Shown: in pieces, positions 24,736 to 33,007 of the stretch | How the letters are laid out: every line of letters starts with the position of its first letter | Numbering within the stretch: position 1 is the stretch's first letter | From: Bacillus timonensis | GTDB taxonomy: Bacteria > Bacillota > Bacilli > Bacillales > Bacillaceae_L | DNA: 64,000 nt | Direction: 5' to 3' | Assembly (NCBI RefSeq): GCF_004799755.1 | Contig: NZ_SLUB01000010.1 | Location: 1 to 64,000 of the forward strand | Position numbers and translations under genes: made by a program | Notes under the pieces: generated by a model | Databases searched by the model: none | Seen by the model: the letters and a program-made list of their open reading frames with translations, nothing else | What the model was told of the DNA's origin: nothing

Positions 24736-25546
24736 TGTTCATCCCACCTTGGAGTAATGTAAAGTCTAGCTTGCTCATCCAATCTATCAAGTACGTTCTA
24801 AATGATGAAGTTCCACCGTTTAATTCTTCTACCTTTTGGTGTGCAAGTTCTCCGCAATATCCCATCGCACTCACTGCAGCGGCCGTACTTTTTAAAATTT
24901 CCTGAGGATTTGCGCCACAATAAGCAGCGACAACGGATGTAAGCATACAACCTGTTCCTGTAATTTTTGACATCATTGGATGGCCATTTCTGATGACATA
25001 GGCTTCATCCTTATTTGCCACGATATCAATCGCACCCGTAATAGCGATAACAGCACGTGTTTGCTCGCTTACCATTTTTGCAAATTGAACCATTTCATCA
25101 AGATTTCCTTCATTGATGACATCTTCTGCGGCTGCATCCACGCCTTTTGTATTGCCACTGCCCGCATGTACGGTTTTTATTTCAGAAAGATTCCCTCGGA
25201 TTACGGAGAACTGAACTTCGTTTAATAGACGGTAGACTGTGTTTGTTCTTAGGCTAGATGCACCTGCCCCAACTGGGTCTAAAATAACCGGGATCCCTAC
25301 TTTATTAGCAGCCTGTCCTGCTAAAATCATCGATTCAATCGTACGCTCGTTTAAAGTTCCAATATTAATGACAAGCGCATTACAAATATTCGTAATATCG
25401 GCCACTTCCTTTGGATCATCTGCCATAATTGGTGAACCCCCACAAGCAAGGACCATATTTGCAACGTCATTTACCGTCACATAGTTTGTAATATTATGTA
25501 CAAGCGGCGTGTTTTCCCTAACATTAGCTAAAATCTTTTCAAACAT
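24722..25546 (-). CDS. thiM: Hydroxyethylthiazole kinase ThiM
   Basis: Salvages the thiazole alcohol by phosphorylation. The 274-residue protein has VHNITNYVTVNDVAN (16-30), DPVGAGASSLR (about 91-101) and the catalytic ITGTGCML segment (about 198-205). RBS AGGAGG lies 7 bases before ATG 25546. It is the first gene of the thiamine salvage operon and stands directly behind the TPP riboswitch and its terminator. Confidence 0.94.
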   Translation of the reverse strand: MFEKILANVRENTPLVHNITNYVTVNDVANMVLACGGSPIMADDPKEVADITNICNALVINIGTLNERTIESMILAGQAANKVGIPVILDPVGAGASSLRTNTVYRLLNEVQFSVIRGNLSEIKTVHAGSGNTKGVDAAAEDVINEGNLDEMVQFAKMVSEQTRAVIAITGAIDIVANKDEAYVIRNGHPMMSKITGTGCMLTSVVAAYCGANPQEILKSTAAAVSAMGYCGELAHQKVEELNGGTSSFRTYLIDWMSKLDFTLLQGGMNIENR

Positions 25547-25565
25547 CCTTCATCCTCCTATCCAA

Positions 25566-25604
25566 AATAAAAAATGCGGCATACCTAAAATAGATATACC
25601 GCAT
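25566..25604 (-). terminator. Riboswitch-controlled terminator before thiM
   Basis: On the minus strand ATGCGGTATA and TATGCCGCAT (arms around 25595-25604 and 25574-25583) form a stem followed by TTTTTTATTTT. It lies between the TPP aptamer and the thiM ribosome binding site, as an expression platform should. Confidence 0.85.
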
Positions 25605-25626
25605 GAACGCACATACTTTCACAAAA

Positions 25627-25714
25627 TCCCTACGTTGGCATTATCCAAATCAGGTTAAAGGGTCTAAGCTACATTTCGCTTACTCTCAGCCCACATGTGT
25701 GAGCTCCCCTACTC
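25627..25714 (-). promoter_or_regulatory. TPP riboswitch (THI element)
   Basis: The minus strand contains AGTAGGGGAGCTC, then GGGCTGAGAGTAAGCG, GACCCTTTAACCTGAT, TGGATAATGCCAACG and GTAGGGA, which are the conserved pieces of the TPP aptamer in order. The transcription start follows from the promoter at 25731-25758. When TPP binds, the downstream terminator is expected to form and thiM-thiE-thiD to be off. Confidence 0.96.
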
Positions 25715-25730
25715 ATATTTAATTGTCTTT

Positions 25731-25758
25731 ATTATACCATACGAAAAAAATCTGTCAT
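25731..25758 (-). promoter_or_regulatory. thiM operon promoter
   Basis: Minus-strand -35 ATGACA (25753-25758), 16-bp spacer and an extended -10 TGGTATAAT (-10 hexamer 25731-25736). Confidence 0.75.
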
Positions 25759-25808
25759 TATTTTAAATTGGGTCATTGCTTTCGGAACAACAATAGTGTA
25801 CGATACAT

Positions 25809-25825
25809 AGTATAAATTAAATACT
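25809..25825. promoter_or_regulatory. Possible PadR operator
   Basis: AGTAT-aaattaa-ATACT is an inverted repeat within an AT-rich stretch upstream of the PadR gene; PadR-type regulators often bind ATAC/GTAT half sites near their own promoter. Confidence 0.35.
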
Positions 25826-25860
25826 GTATGACATATAGTAATAAAAAATGAGGTGGGTGA

Positions 25861-26208
25861 ATGAGTAACTTATTAAACTCATTAATGACTGAACTCAGAA
25901 GAGGTACGTTGACACTAGCGGTTTTAAGTCAATTACGAACCCCTCAATATGGATATTCACTTGTTCAATTATTAGAGGGCTCCGGAATTGCCATTGACCA
26001 AAGTACCTTATATCCCCTGCTACGTCGCCTCGAAAAACAAGAATTGGTGACGAGCAGCTGGGATACAACTGAAAGCAGACCCCGTAAGTACTATGTATTA
26101 AGTGAATACGGGCTCGAGATCTTTTTACAGTTAAAAAAGGAATGGATTCAAAATTCAAAAGAGCTATACAGCCTTTTAGAGGGAGAGGAAGAGTATGAAT
26201 CTGATTGA
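25861..26208 (+). CDS. PadR-family transcriptional regulator
   Basis: A 115-residue winged-helix regulator: LRRGTLTLAVLSQL (11-24) opens the PadR fold, and LYPLLRRLEKQELV (about 51-64) is the wing-helix region typical of the family. AGGTGGGTGA runs directly into ATG 25861. The 3' end overlaps the next gene by 14 bp. PadR plus HAAS membrane protein is a common two-gene unit in Firmicutes, the regulator usually controlling the pair. Confidence 0.88.
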   Translation: MSNLLNSLMTELRRGTLTLAVLSQLRTPQYGYSLVQLLEGSGIAIDQSTLYPLLRRLEKQELVTSSWDTTESRPRKYYVLSEYGLEIFLQLKKEWIQNSKELYSLLEGEEEYESD

Positions 26209-27193
26209 TATCTACATTCAGGAGGTTACGAGACGACTTCCTGAAAAAATGCGTGATGATATCGCACTTGAACTACGATCGACCATTGAGGATATGTTGC
26301 CTGATGATTACAACGAAGAAGATGTCAAAACCGTACTCGAGAAATTAGGAAGCCCCGCAAAGTTGGCTAATAATTATCGCGACCGTCCTATGCACCTAAT
26401 TGGTCCTCGTTATTTTGACGTGTACGTCAACTTACTAAAAATGATTGTACCGATTGCCGCTGTAGTTGCTCTCATCACCGTGATTGCCGAATTTTTTATC
26501 GGGTATCAAGGTGAAGATGCGATAATCAATGTGGTTTTGGACTTAATTGGTTTGGGAATTTGGAGAATGATCGACGTTGCGATGCAAACATTCTTTTGGT
26601 TTACACTAGTGTTCGCCATAATTGAAAGAGTGGATAAAGGAAAAGATGATCAGCCACTAACCACTAGCCTACAAAAATGGACTCCAGATGATTTGAAAAA
26701 TATCACCTATATTCCTAAGAAAAAGGCAATCTCTAAATTTGAAGTTTTTGGTGGTTTATTGTGGACAGCTATTTGGGCAACCGTATATTTTTATGCCAAT
26801 CAACTACTAGGTGTCTATGAAAGCCGTAATGATGGTCTTGAATTTGTAACCCCTGCTTTAAATCAAGAGGTGTTGCTTGGATTTTGGCCGATTGTTCTAG
26901 CTATGATTGGTTTGGAAATCGCATTGACTCTATATAAATTTATTAAAGGACAATGGACGAAAAGAACGGCCATTTTCAATACGGTCCTTCAGGTAGTTTC
27001 AACCATTGTATTCATTTCAATCTTCCTCAATCCCAATATCTTAAACCAAGACTTTATCTCATATATGAGTAACCTATTTGAAATCCAAGAGCATCAATTC
27101 ACAACATGGTTCATCGCAACCATACTCATCGCATTCATCGTCTCCGCAGCCATCAACATCTTTGACGGAATCCGCAAAGCCAACATCCGCTAG
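26195..27193 (+). CDS. HAAS-domain membrane protein
   Basis: A 332-residue protein. Residues 1-70 form the small helical HAAS domain (IDIYIQEVTRRLPEKMRDDI, then VKTVLEKLGSPAKLANNYRD), followed by six predicted membrane helices (about 80-102, 115-145, 185-205, 228-245, 262-282, 305-322). In other PadR-HAAS pairs the HAAS domain is thought to contact the regulator or a partner at the membrane. Function unknown. GAGGAAG precedes ATG 26195. Confidence 0.8.
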   Translation: MNLIDIYIQEVTRRLPEKMRDDIALELRSTIEDMLPDDYNEEDVKTVLEKLGSPAKLANNYRDRPMHLIGPRYFDVYVNLLKMIVPIAAVVALITVIAEFFIGYQGEDAIINVVLDLIGLGIWRMIDVAMQTFFWFTLVFAIIERVDKGKDDQPLTTSLQKWTPDDLKNITYIPKKKAISKFEVFGGLLWTAIWATVYFYANQLLGVYESRNDGLEFVTPALNQEVLLGFWPIVLAMIGLEIALTLYKFIKGQWTKRTAIFNTVLQVVSTIVFISIFLNPNILNQDFISYMSNLFEIQEHQFTTWFIATILIAFIVSAAINIFDGIRKANIR

Positions 27194-27197
27194 GAGC

Positions 27198-27246
27198 CAC
27201 GGAGCTAGGGGGCCGCAGGGACGGTTCTTCTGGCTCCGTGTTTTAT
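27198..27246 (+). terminator. Terminator with a repeat-like loop
   Basis: CACGGAGC (27198-27205) and GCTCCGTG (27233-27240) pair, followed by TTTTATTT. The 27-base loop contains GCAGGGACGGTTCTTC, resembling dispersed Bacillus hairpin repeats, so the terminator may derive from such an element. Confidence 0.65.
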
Positions 27247-27335
27247 TTACCAACTACTGTGGGATTAGTTGTCCTAATCTTTTTTCCTGATGCATATAGA
27301 TGAGTAGTAGACATGGGAAAAGGAGTTTGGTAGCA

Positions 27336-27659
27336 TTGAATAAATTTTTGGCCGCAACTGGCATTGCTTTTATCATATTTGTCACCGGTGTAATTGAAGC
27401 TGACGATGTCTTCGAATACAAAAATGCCATTTCTGTTTCTGGGCTTTCTTCTGATGAAGAAGTAACAGCAAATTCGGAGGAGAAAAACATAGTCGAGGGA
27501 CTGATTCCTGAATTAGAAATGCAGTTCGTTGAAACGGAAATCGTGAACGGGAATAAAGTGGAAATCTACCGGGAGTATGAGGTTTACCGTAATGAAGCAA
27601 ATGAAGTCATTAAAAAGGTTCCCACCGATAATTATGAGTACTTGGAGTACTGGAGATAG
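27336..27659 (+). CDS. Small hypothetical exported or anchored protein
   Basis: About 107 residues from TTG 27336 (AAAGGAG 10 bases upstream). One hydrophobic N-terminal segment (4-20), then an acidic soluble domain ending in EVYRNEANEVIKKV and DNYEYLEYWR. No family recognised. It is followed at once by a strong bidirectional terminator. A longer reading from ATG 27300 would place the ribosome binding site inside the gene. Confidence 0.55.
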   Translation: MNKFLAATGIAFIIFVTGVIEADDVFEYKNAISVSGLSSDEEVTANSEEKNIVEGLIPELEMQFVETEIVNGNKVEIYREYEVYRNEANEVIKKVPTDNYEYLEYWR

Positions 27660-27687
27660 GAGTTTAGCCGAGCTAAACTCCTTTTTC
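27658..27687. terminator. Bidirectional terminator
   Basis: AGGAGTTTAGC (27658-27668) and GCTAAACTCCT (27672-27682) form a perfect stem, flanked by a T-run on the plus side. It lies between two convergent genes and overlaps both ends. Confidence 0.85.
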
Positions 27688-28389
27688 TGAACAACTTTCT
27701 ACAAATCTAGTAAAAATACGCTTCGAAATCTGATCACCTCTCACCGCCAAGCCTTCCGGATGCCACTGCACACCTAACACAAAGGAATGACCGGTACTTT
27801 CAATGGCCTCAATTATTCCATCTGAAGCAACCCCAGAGACATCGAGTGGATGTGGCACATGGCGGACCGACTGATGGTGGTCCGTGTTTACCTTAAACTC
27901 GGTAGTGCCGGCAATCGATGCTAGTAAACTACCTTCCTTCGCTTTTACAAAATGGGCAAGATGATACCTTGGCGCTTTTTGAGAATGCTGAAGCAGTTGA
28001 GTCTCATGTTGCGAATAAATATCCTGATACATATCCCCACCAAGCGTGATATTCAAAATCTGAATCCCTCGACAAATCGCAAGGATTGGCTTATCCGCGT
28101 CAAGCATCTCTTTAATAATGGCCGGTTCCAAATCATCCCGTCCAGGCGAAATCGTCCCAAGCTTTGGATGCGGTTCCTCCCTGAACAGAAACGGATCAAT
28201 GTCTCCTCCACCTGTTAAAAGCAGTCCATCTAATTTAGTAACAAGCTGGGATACATCCTCGTCAATCCCGATTGGCAAAATAACTGGAATACCACCGGCT
28301 TGAATGACGGCTTGAATATAATCATTTGACAGAGTATGTTTTGAATCCAACTCAACATGCGAGGTCACACCGATTATTGGTTTATTCAT
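27673..28389 (-). CDS. Class I glutamine amidotransferase-like hydrolase (peptidase C26)
   Basis: A 238-residue protein of the gamma-glutamyl-GABA hydrolase (PuuD-like) family. Catalytic residues: C106 in ICRGIQ and the HPE motif near residue 217. LLLTGGGDIDP (56-66) is the oxyanion-strand region. Such enzymes cleave gamma-glutamyl amides, in polyamine breakdown or related detoxification. No polyamine genes are nearby. GGAGTCC precedes the start. Confidence 0.85.
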   Translation of the reverse strand: MNKPIIGVTSHVELDSKHTLSNDYIQAVIQAGGIPVILPIGIDEDVSQLVTKLDGLLLTGGGDIDPFLFREEPHPKLGTISPGRDDLEPAIIKEMLDADKPILAICRGIQILNITLGGDMYQDIYSQHETQLLQHSQKAPRYHLAHFVKAKEGSLLASIAGTTEFKVNTDHHQSVRHVPHPLDVSGVASDGIIEAIESTGHSFVLGVQWHPEGLAVRGDQISKRIFTRFVESCSEKGV

Positions 28390-28414
28390 CTGGACTCCTC
28401 CTCATTTTCCATAG

Positions 28415-28605
28415 TTTTTGCGTCTTGGTTCTCAGATTTGCGTGGGTTCAGTCGTTTTTGCGTCTCGGTTCGGGGATTTGCGTCAGTTCGCTCGTTTTTG
28501 CGTCAAACTCCGCAGATTTGCGTCAACCCACACATTTTTTGCGTCTAGCTCCTCCGATTTGCGTTAACTCACAAATTTTTGCGTCTATACTCTCCGATTT
28601 GCGTC
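28415..28605. repeat. Array of ten GCGTC boxes with 20-bp period
   Basis: GCGT starts at 28420, 28440, 28460, 28480, 28500, 28520, 28541, 28561, 28581 and 28601. Boxes alternate between TTTTTGCGTC and GATTTGCGTC, so the full unit is 40 bp; the 10-bp gaps vary. The array fills the space between two minus-strand genes and runs 21 bp into the 3' end of the peptidase gene. Confidence 0.9.
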
Positions 28606-29658
28606 GTCACTTGAATGTATCTCATCCATAAATTCAGCTAATGAATAAAGAGTGTTTCCATTCCGACCGGTAGTCGTTTTTGCCGTAATTAATGATTGTA
28701 AAATAGCCTCCTCTGTCGCGTCAGCCGTGGCTAAAAACGCTTGATCCAAGTCATCTTCATGAATTGAAGCAAAAGTCTGTAATGAGCCATTGTTTTCATG
28801 ACTGATTTTATTCGCAGTTGAAAAACCAATAAAAACATCGCCACTTCCGTTCCCAATAAATGAACCAGTCCTGCTTAGTCCTACAGAAGCACGCTTGATG
28901 ATTCGCTTTAACTGGCGTGATGTTACGGGTAAATCGGTTGCAATTATGATCATGATTGAGCCTTTGTCACCCTCTGGACTGTTTACGGGGAGCTTAGATT
29001 TGATAACCGGCCCGACATGGATTCCATTCAAACGAAACTGATCCATTTCCCCAAAGTTCGAGAGCACCAATACGCCTAAAGTATACGTCCCGTGCGGGTA
29101 TGTAAGAACCCGTGATGACGACCCGATTCCTCCTTTTAATCCAAAGCATTTCATACCCATCCCTGCTCCAATACTGCCCTCTTCAAAATGGGTATCCGCG
29201 GTTTGGATAGCTTCTCTAACATGTTCTAGAGTGATGGACTGTTTACGAATATTATTTAAAAACATGTCATTACATTCACCGATGACAGAATTCACAGTTC
29301 CGGTGGTGTCACCAATTTCTTTATTTTGCGCTAAGCTATAGCCAATGAGATGATTTGCAACCACTCCCACACTCAGTGTGTTCGTCAACAAAATCGGTGT
29401 TTCAATCGTCCCAAGCTCATCGATCTGAAGTGTCCCCATCGTCTTACCGAACCCATTCATAGCATATGAAGCAGCAACCACTTTATTGTTAAAAATATTT
29501 TGTTCATGGGGGATGATCGCCGTAACTCCGGTTTGGATGTCTCCGTTTGAAATCGTAGAGTGCCCAACTTTGACACCTTTTACATCTGTGATTTTATTAA
29601 ATGGTCCAGTTGGTAAAGTACCTATTTGAATCCCATAATCTTGTAATCTCTTTTGCAT
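28585..29658 (-). CDS. P1-family (DmpA-like) aminopeptidase
   Basis: A 357-residue N-terminal-nucleophile hydrolase of family S58, related to DmpA and beta-aminopeptidases, which process themselves at a Gly-Ser bond. The KGSIMIIIATDLP segment (about 241-253) corresponds to the DmpA processing site with the nucleophilic serine. N-terminal ITDVKGVKVGHSTI is typical. ATG 29658 has AAAGGG 10 bases upstream; the longer frame to 29898 has no ribosome binding site. The last codons (DANRRV) and the stop are made of the GCGTC repeat array. Confidence 0.85.
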   Translation of the reverse strand: MQKRLQDYGIQIGTLPTGPFNKITDVKGVKVGHSTISNGDIQTGVTAIIPHEQNIFNNKVVAASYAMNGFGKTMGTLQIDELGTIETPILLTNTLSVGVVANHLIGYSLAQNKEIGDTTGTVNSVIGECNDMFLNNIRKQSITLEHVREAIQTADTHFEEGSIGAGMGMKCFGLKGGIGSSSRVLTYPHGTYTLGVLVLSNFGEMDQFRLNGIHVGPVIKSKLPVNSPEGDKGSIMIIIATDLPVTSRQLKRIIKRASVGLSRTGSFIGNGSGDVFIGFSTANKISHENNGSLQTFASIHEDDLDQAFLATADATEEAILQSLITAKTTTGRNGNTLYSLAEFMDEIHSSDDANRRV

Positions 29659-29905
29659 GTGTGAAAAACCCTTTCTGATTTGGTGTTTGTTATAAGTATA
29701 GGCTAGATAAGTGGGCTTGAGTATAAGGGTGGAGAATATTTGTATTTTGAAGAAGAGATTTTTGTTTTGGGGTATCGCAAAATTTTCCTGATCACCAACT
29801 CCTCCAAACAAACACCCCCTCCACAATCCAATAAGTTGAAATTTTCTGTATAGGTCAATTAAAATAAAACTATCATACTTACAAATGAGGAGGGGCAATT
29901 AAAAT

Positions 29906-30901
29906 ATGAAAGCGTTTGTGCATTATAAAGTTCCCGGAATGGATGGAACATCGTATTCAGAGATCGAAGAAGTAGAACCAAAAGCAGGAGAAGTGAAGGT
30001 CAGACTAAAAAGTGCAGGCCTCAATCACCGTGATTTATTTGTTTTACATCGACATAAAGAAACAGAGCCACCTCTAGTGATTGGTTCAGATGGAGCTGGG
30101 GTTGTTGAAGAAGTAGGCCCAGGTGTGGATGGTATTAAGGTGGGAGATGAAGTAATCATCAACCCTTCACTTGGCTGGAAAGAAAAAAGTGATGCACCTC
30201 CTGAAGGTCATGAAATCCTTGGCTTACCTGACCACGGAACATTCGCCGAAAAAATCACACTTTCAGCGGAAAATGTCGGACCAAAGCCAGCACATTTATC
30301 GTGGGATGAAGCTGGCGTATTGTCGCTTGCGGCCATGACTGCATATCGTGCATTATTCTCTCGAGCACAACTGAAAGCTACCGATACCGTGCTTTTACCA
30401 GGAATCGGCAGTGGGGCCGTTACTTTCCTCTTACTTTTTGCAAAGGCAGTTGGGGCTCGGGTCATTGTTACCTCACGCTCAGAAGCCAAGCTTAAGCGTG
30501 CACTCGAATTAGGTGCGGATGTTGCTATTGACAGCAATAGTGACTGGAATGAAGCGCTCAATGGTGAAAAAGTGGATATTGTAGTTGAAACAGTCGGAGC
30601 AGCGACTTTCCATAAATCCCTTGGACAGCTCCGAAAGGGTGGAAAAATGGTCACATTTGGGGCTTCTGCTGGTGATACGGTGGACTTCAATCTTCGTGAA
30701 TTTTTCTATGGCCAGTATACGTTACTTGGCTCCACAATGGCGAGTACAGAAGAGTTCCATGAAATGCTTCAATTTGTGAATGAGCATAAAATAAAACCAG
30801 TCCTGGATCAAGTTTTCCCTCTCGAAGAAACGGCAAACGCATTGAAGCGAATTGATGAGGCAGAACAGTTCGGAAAAATTGCCATAAAAATTGAAGAGTA
30901 A
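29906..30901 (+). CDS. Zinc-less medium-chain dehydrogenase/quinone oxidoreductase-like
   Basis: A 331-residue MDR-family protein resembling B. subtilis YogA. GroES-like domain about 1-125 (GLNHRDLFVL, IGSDGAGVVEEVG); NAD(P) domain about 126-275 with GIGSGAVTFLL as nucleotide motif. The cysteine cluster of structural zinc is absent, as in quinone oxidoreductase-type members. Substrate unknown. GAGGAGGGG precedes the start and a terminator follows. The 29,659-29,905 gap upstream shows nothing notable. Confidence 0.85.
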   Translation: MKAFVHYKVPGMDGTSYSEIEEVEPKAGEVKVRLKSAGLNHRDLFVLHRHKETEPPLVIGSDGAGVVEEVGPGVDGIKVGDEVIINPSLGWKEKSDAPPEGHEILGLPDHGTFAEKITLSAENVGPKPAHLSWDEAGVLSLAAMTAYRALFSRAQLKATDTVLLPGIGSGAVTFLLLFAKAVGARVIVTSRSEAKLKRALELGADVAIDSNSDWNEALNGEKVDIVVETVGAATFHKSLGQLRKGGKMVTFGASAGDTVDFNLREFFYGQYTLLGSTMASTEEFHEMLQFVNEHKIKPVLDQVFPLEETANALKRIDEAEQFGKIAIKIEE

Positions 30902-30908
30902 ACGAAAT

Positions 30909-30936
30909 CTGCACCCCATTCGGAGGGTGCAGTTTT
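30909..30936 (+). terminator. Terminator of the MDR gene
   Basis: CTGCACC (30909-30915) and GGTGCAG (30926-30932) pair around an 11-base loop, followed by TTTTATC. Confidence 0.75.
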
Positions 30937-30937
30937 A

Positions 30938-31681
30938 TCATGAAAAATAGGTTGCGAGTTTCTGTTTCATTTGCTCTTTATTCTCGGCAAATTGGCGATG
31001 ACGGTGCCCGTTTCCACCTGATGTATGTGGGAAACCATATAACACGGAATCGGGTGATACATAGCCACTTTCCACAAGATAATCCAACACGGCGGTCACA
31101 TTCACCCCTAAAGGAATGATGAGTGGATTTTGAAGACTCTTTATTTCTTCTACAAAACATTCCACCACATACTTCTTTAATACATCTGTTTTTAACATTT
31201 TCGGGGTCGAACCACTGTAATTTTTCCCTTTATAAAAAACAGGATATGTAATTACAGAACTTGTTTGAACAAGATGACTTGCCGCCCGAAACAGCTCACT
31301 TGTAGAGGATATTTCTAAATAGGAGTGCAAGCCAAGCTCGTCCAACATTTGAATTAAGTTCTTCCTCATCGGTCCTTCAAAGCTTGAGTTTTTCTTGACT
31401 TGATGAAGAAGCTGTTCATCAGACAGACCCTTATTGCTCGGATCGAGAATCGTTGAATAAGAACGTTTCATCTGATGCATGCCTGGCGTGATTCCAACAA
31501 TCATAACTTTTGCGGCTTCATTCACGTATTCAAACGGAGCATAATAGATTTCTAGGTTTTTCTTTTCGTCCTTTTCCAATAAAAACGTCTCAATTTTTAG
31601 GTCCTCTTCTGTATAGTCCACTGGCAATGACAAGATTTTACTTTTAAAGGTGTCAAATTTCGAATAAGGTGCAATTGCCAC
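30938..31681 (-). CDS. Uracil-DNA glycosylase-fold protein of unknown role
   Basis: About 247 residues from GTG 31681, which lies 7 bases after AAGGAGGG; the TTG at 31699 overlaps that ribosome binding site. VMIVGITPGMHQMKRSY resembles motif 1 of UDG-like proteins (GxxPG), LIIPLGVNVTAVLDYL matches the strand before motif 2, and GFPHTSGGNGHRHRQF is like the HPS-type motif 2. The catalytic aspartate of true uracil glycosylases is not evident. It could act on DNA or be a divergent relative. Confidence 0.55.
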   Translation of the reverse strand: MAIAPYSKFDTFKSKILSLPVDYTEEDLKIETFLLEKDEKKNLEIYYAPFEYVNEAAKVMIVGITPGMHQMKRSYSTILDPSNKGLSDEQLLHQVKKNSSFEGPMRKNLIQMLDELGLHSYLEISSTSELFRAASHLVQTSSVITYPVFYKGKNYSGSTPKMLKTDVLKKYVVECFVEEIKSLQNPLIIPLGVNVTAVLDYLVESGYVSPDSVLYGFPHTSGGNGHRHRQFAENKEQMKQKLATYFS

Positions 31682-31702
31682 ATAAATTCCCTCCTTCAAG
31701 AT

Positions 31703-31732
31703 GTAAAAGGTATACCGAAATTGGTATACCTT
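31703..31732 (-). terminator. kynU terminator
   Basis: AAGGTATACC and GGTATACCTT pair around a 6-base loop (31707-31732), followed by TTTTA on the minus strand; the kynU stop at 31731 lies at the base of the stem. Confidence 0.8.
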
Positions 31733-32996
31733 AAGCTACAACGTCCCGCTCATTTGTAAATTTTTCATATTGCTTTTCTTCCATTATTGTTTTTAACATT
31801 TGAATGACATTCCAAACATCCTCAAAGGAATTATAAAGAGGAACAGGTGCAAGTCTAATCATATTTGGAGCGCGAAAGTCTGGAATAATCCCATTTTCTT
31901 TTAGCGCCTTGCAAATCCGTGCTGCTTCTTTATGCTCTAGACCAACATGTCCTCCCCTAACGTATTCCTCACGCGGTGAACCAATCGTAAATCCCATACC
32001 TACAAGTTCTGCATCAATTAACTCCAGTAAAAAGTTCGTCAATAAAAGAGATTTCGTTCGGATCTGTTCAATCCCTGCCTCTCTAAACATGTCAAGTGAA
32101 CCAAGGAGAGGAGCCAAACTGAGCACATGCGGTGTCCCGATTTGAAACGCGCCTGCACTATCCGCAGGGATAAACGAATGCTCCATATCAAATTGCTTTT
32201 CTTTATTTGACCCAAACCAACCTGCAAGGCCCGGTAGCACTCCAAAATGCTTTCGATTCACATACAACCCAGCAACCGCCCCAGGTCCTCCGTTAAGATG
32301 CTTGTAATTGCACCAAAACGCAAAGTCCACATCCCATTTGGAAAAAGAATGAGGGATTGCACCGACTGAATGGCAACCATCAAACCCAATTAAAATTCCG
32401 CGTCTATGGGCTTCAGCTGTTAGGCGCTCCATATCTAAGATTTGACCACTGCGATACAAGATCGATGGTAAAACCACTAAGGCAACTTCGTCCGTCATAG
32501 CATCAATGATATCCTCTTCGACCAAATAACGACCATCACGACTTTTCACTCGAACTAATTGTTCTTCTGGGTTTAACCCGTGAATCCGAAGCTGGCTTTG
32601 AAGCGCATAAATATCTGATGGAAAATTCAATTCATCCGCTACAATCTTGGTACGTTTGCCTTTTGGCTGATAAAAAGTCGCAACTAACTGATGTAGGTTT
32701 ACAGTCGTTGAGCCTGTGACAATTACTTCCTCAGGAGATGCACCAACAAGAGGAGCCAGTAATTCACTTGCTATTTCTGACATGTAAAACCACGGCTGCC
32801 TCCCTTGTGTCCAACCATCGATCCCATTTTCCTTCCAATCTTCCAATGAATCTAGCAATGATTGTTCCGCCCGCTTCGATAACAGGCCAAGCGAGTTTCC
32901 ATCCATATAAATCGTATTTGGTTGAAGGTAAAATTCATCTTGAAACCTTGCGAGCGGATCTTCCCTATCTAATTTCCTAGCTTGCTCTAAAAACAT
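31731..32996 (-). CDS. kynU: Kynureninase
   Basis: PLP enzyme converting kynurenine to anthranilate and alanine. The 421-residue protein carries MDGNSLGLL (31-39), GSTTVNLH (95-102), [10 protein letters not shown] (204-213) and the PLP lysine K232 in [10 protein letters not shown], followed by VAGLYV. The usual partners kynA and kynB are not in the window; the upstream neighbour, 11 bp away and probably co-transcribed, is an acetyltransferase. GGGGG-type ribosome binding site precedes the start. Confidence 0.93.
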   Translation of the reverse strand: MFLEQARKLDREDPLARFQDEFYLQPNTIYMDGNSLGLLSKRAEQSLLDSLEDWKENGIDGWTQGRQPWFYMSEIASELLAPLVGASPEEVIVTGSTTVNLHQLVATFYQPKGKRTKIVADELNFPSDIYALQSQLRIHGLNPEEQLVRVKSRDGRYLVEEDIIDAMTDEVALVVLPSILYRSGQILDMERLTAEAHRRGILIGFDGCHSVGAIPHSFSKWDVDFAFWCNYKHLNGGPGAVAGLYVNRKHFGVLPGLAGWFGSNKEKQFDMEHSFIPADSAGAFQIGTPHVLSLAPLLGSLDMFREAGIEQIRTKSLLLTNFLLELIDAELVGMGFTIGSPREEYVRGGHVGLEHKEAARICKALKENGIIPDFRAPNMIRLAPVPLYNSFEDVWNVIQMLKTIMEEKQYEKFTNERDVVA

Positions 32997-33007
32997 GGAT
33001 TTCCCCC

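Noticed and set aside
28415-28605. CRISPR array
   Set aside because: The period is only 20 bp with 10-bp gaps, boxes alternate between two forms, and no cas gene is present.
28326-28631. Plus-strand 101-codon ORF
   Set aside because: It is made mostly of the GCGTC repeat array, has no ribosome binding site and lies across two minus-strand gene ends.
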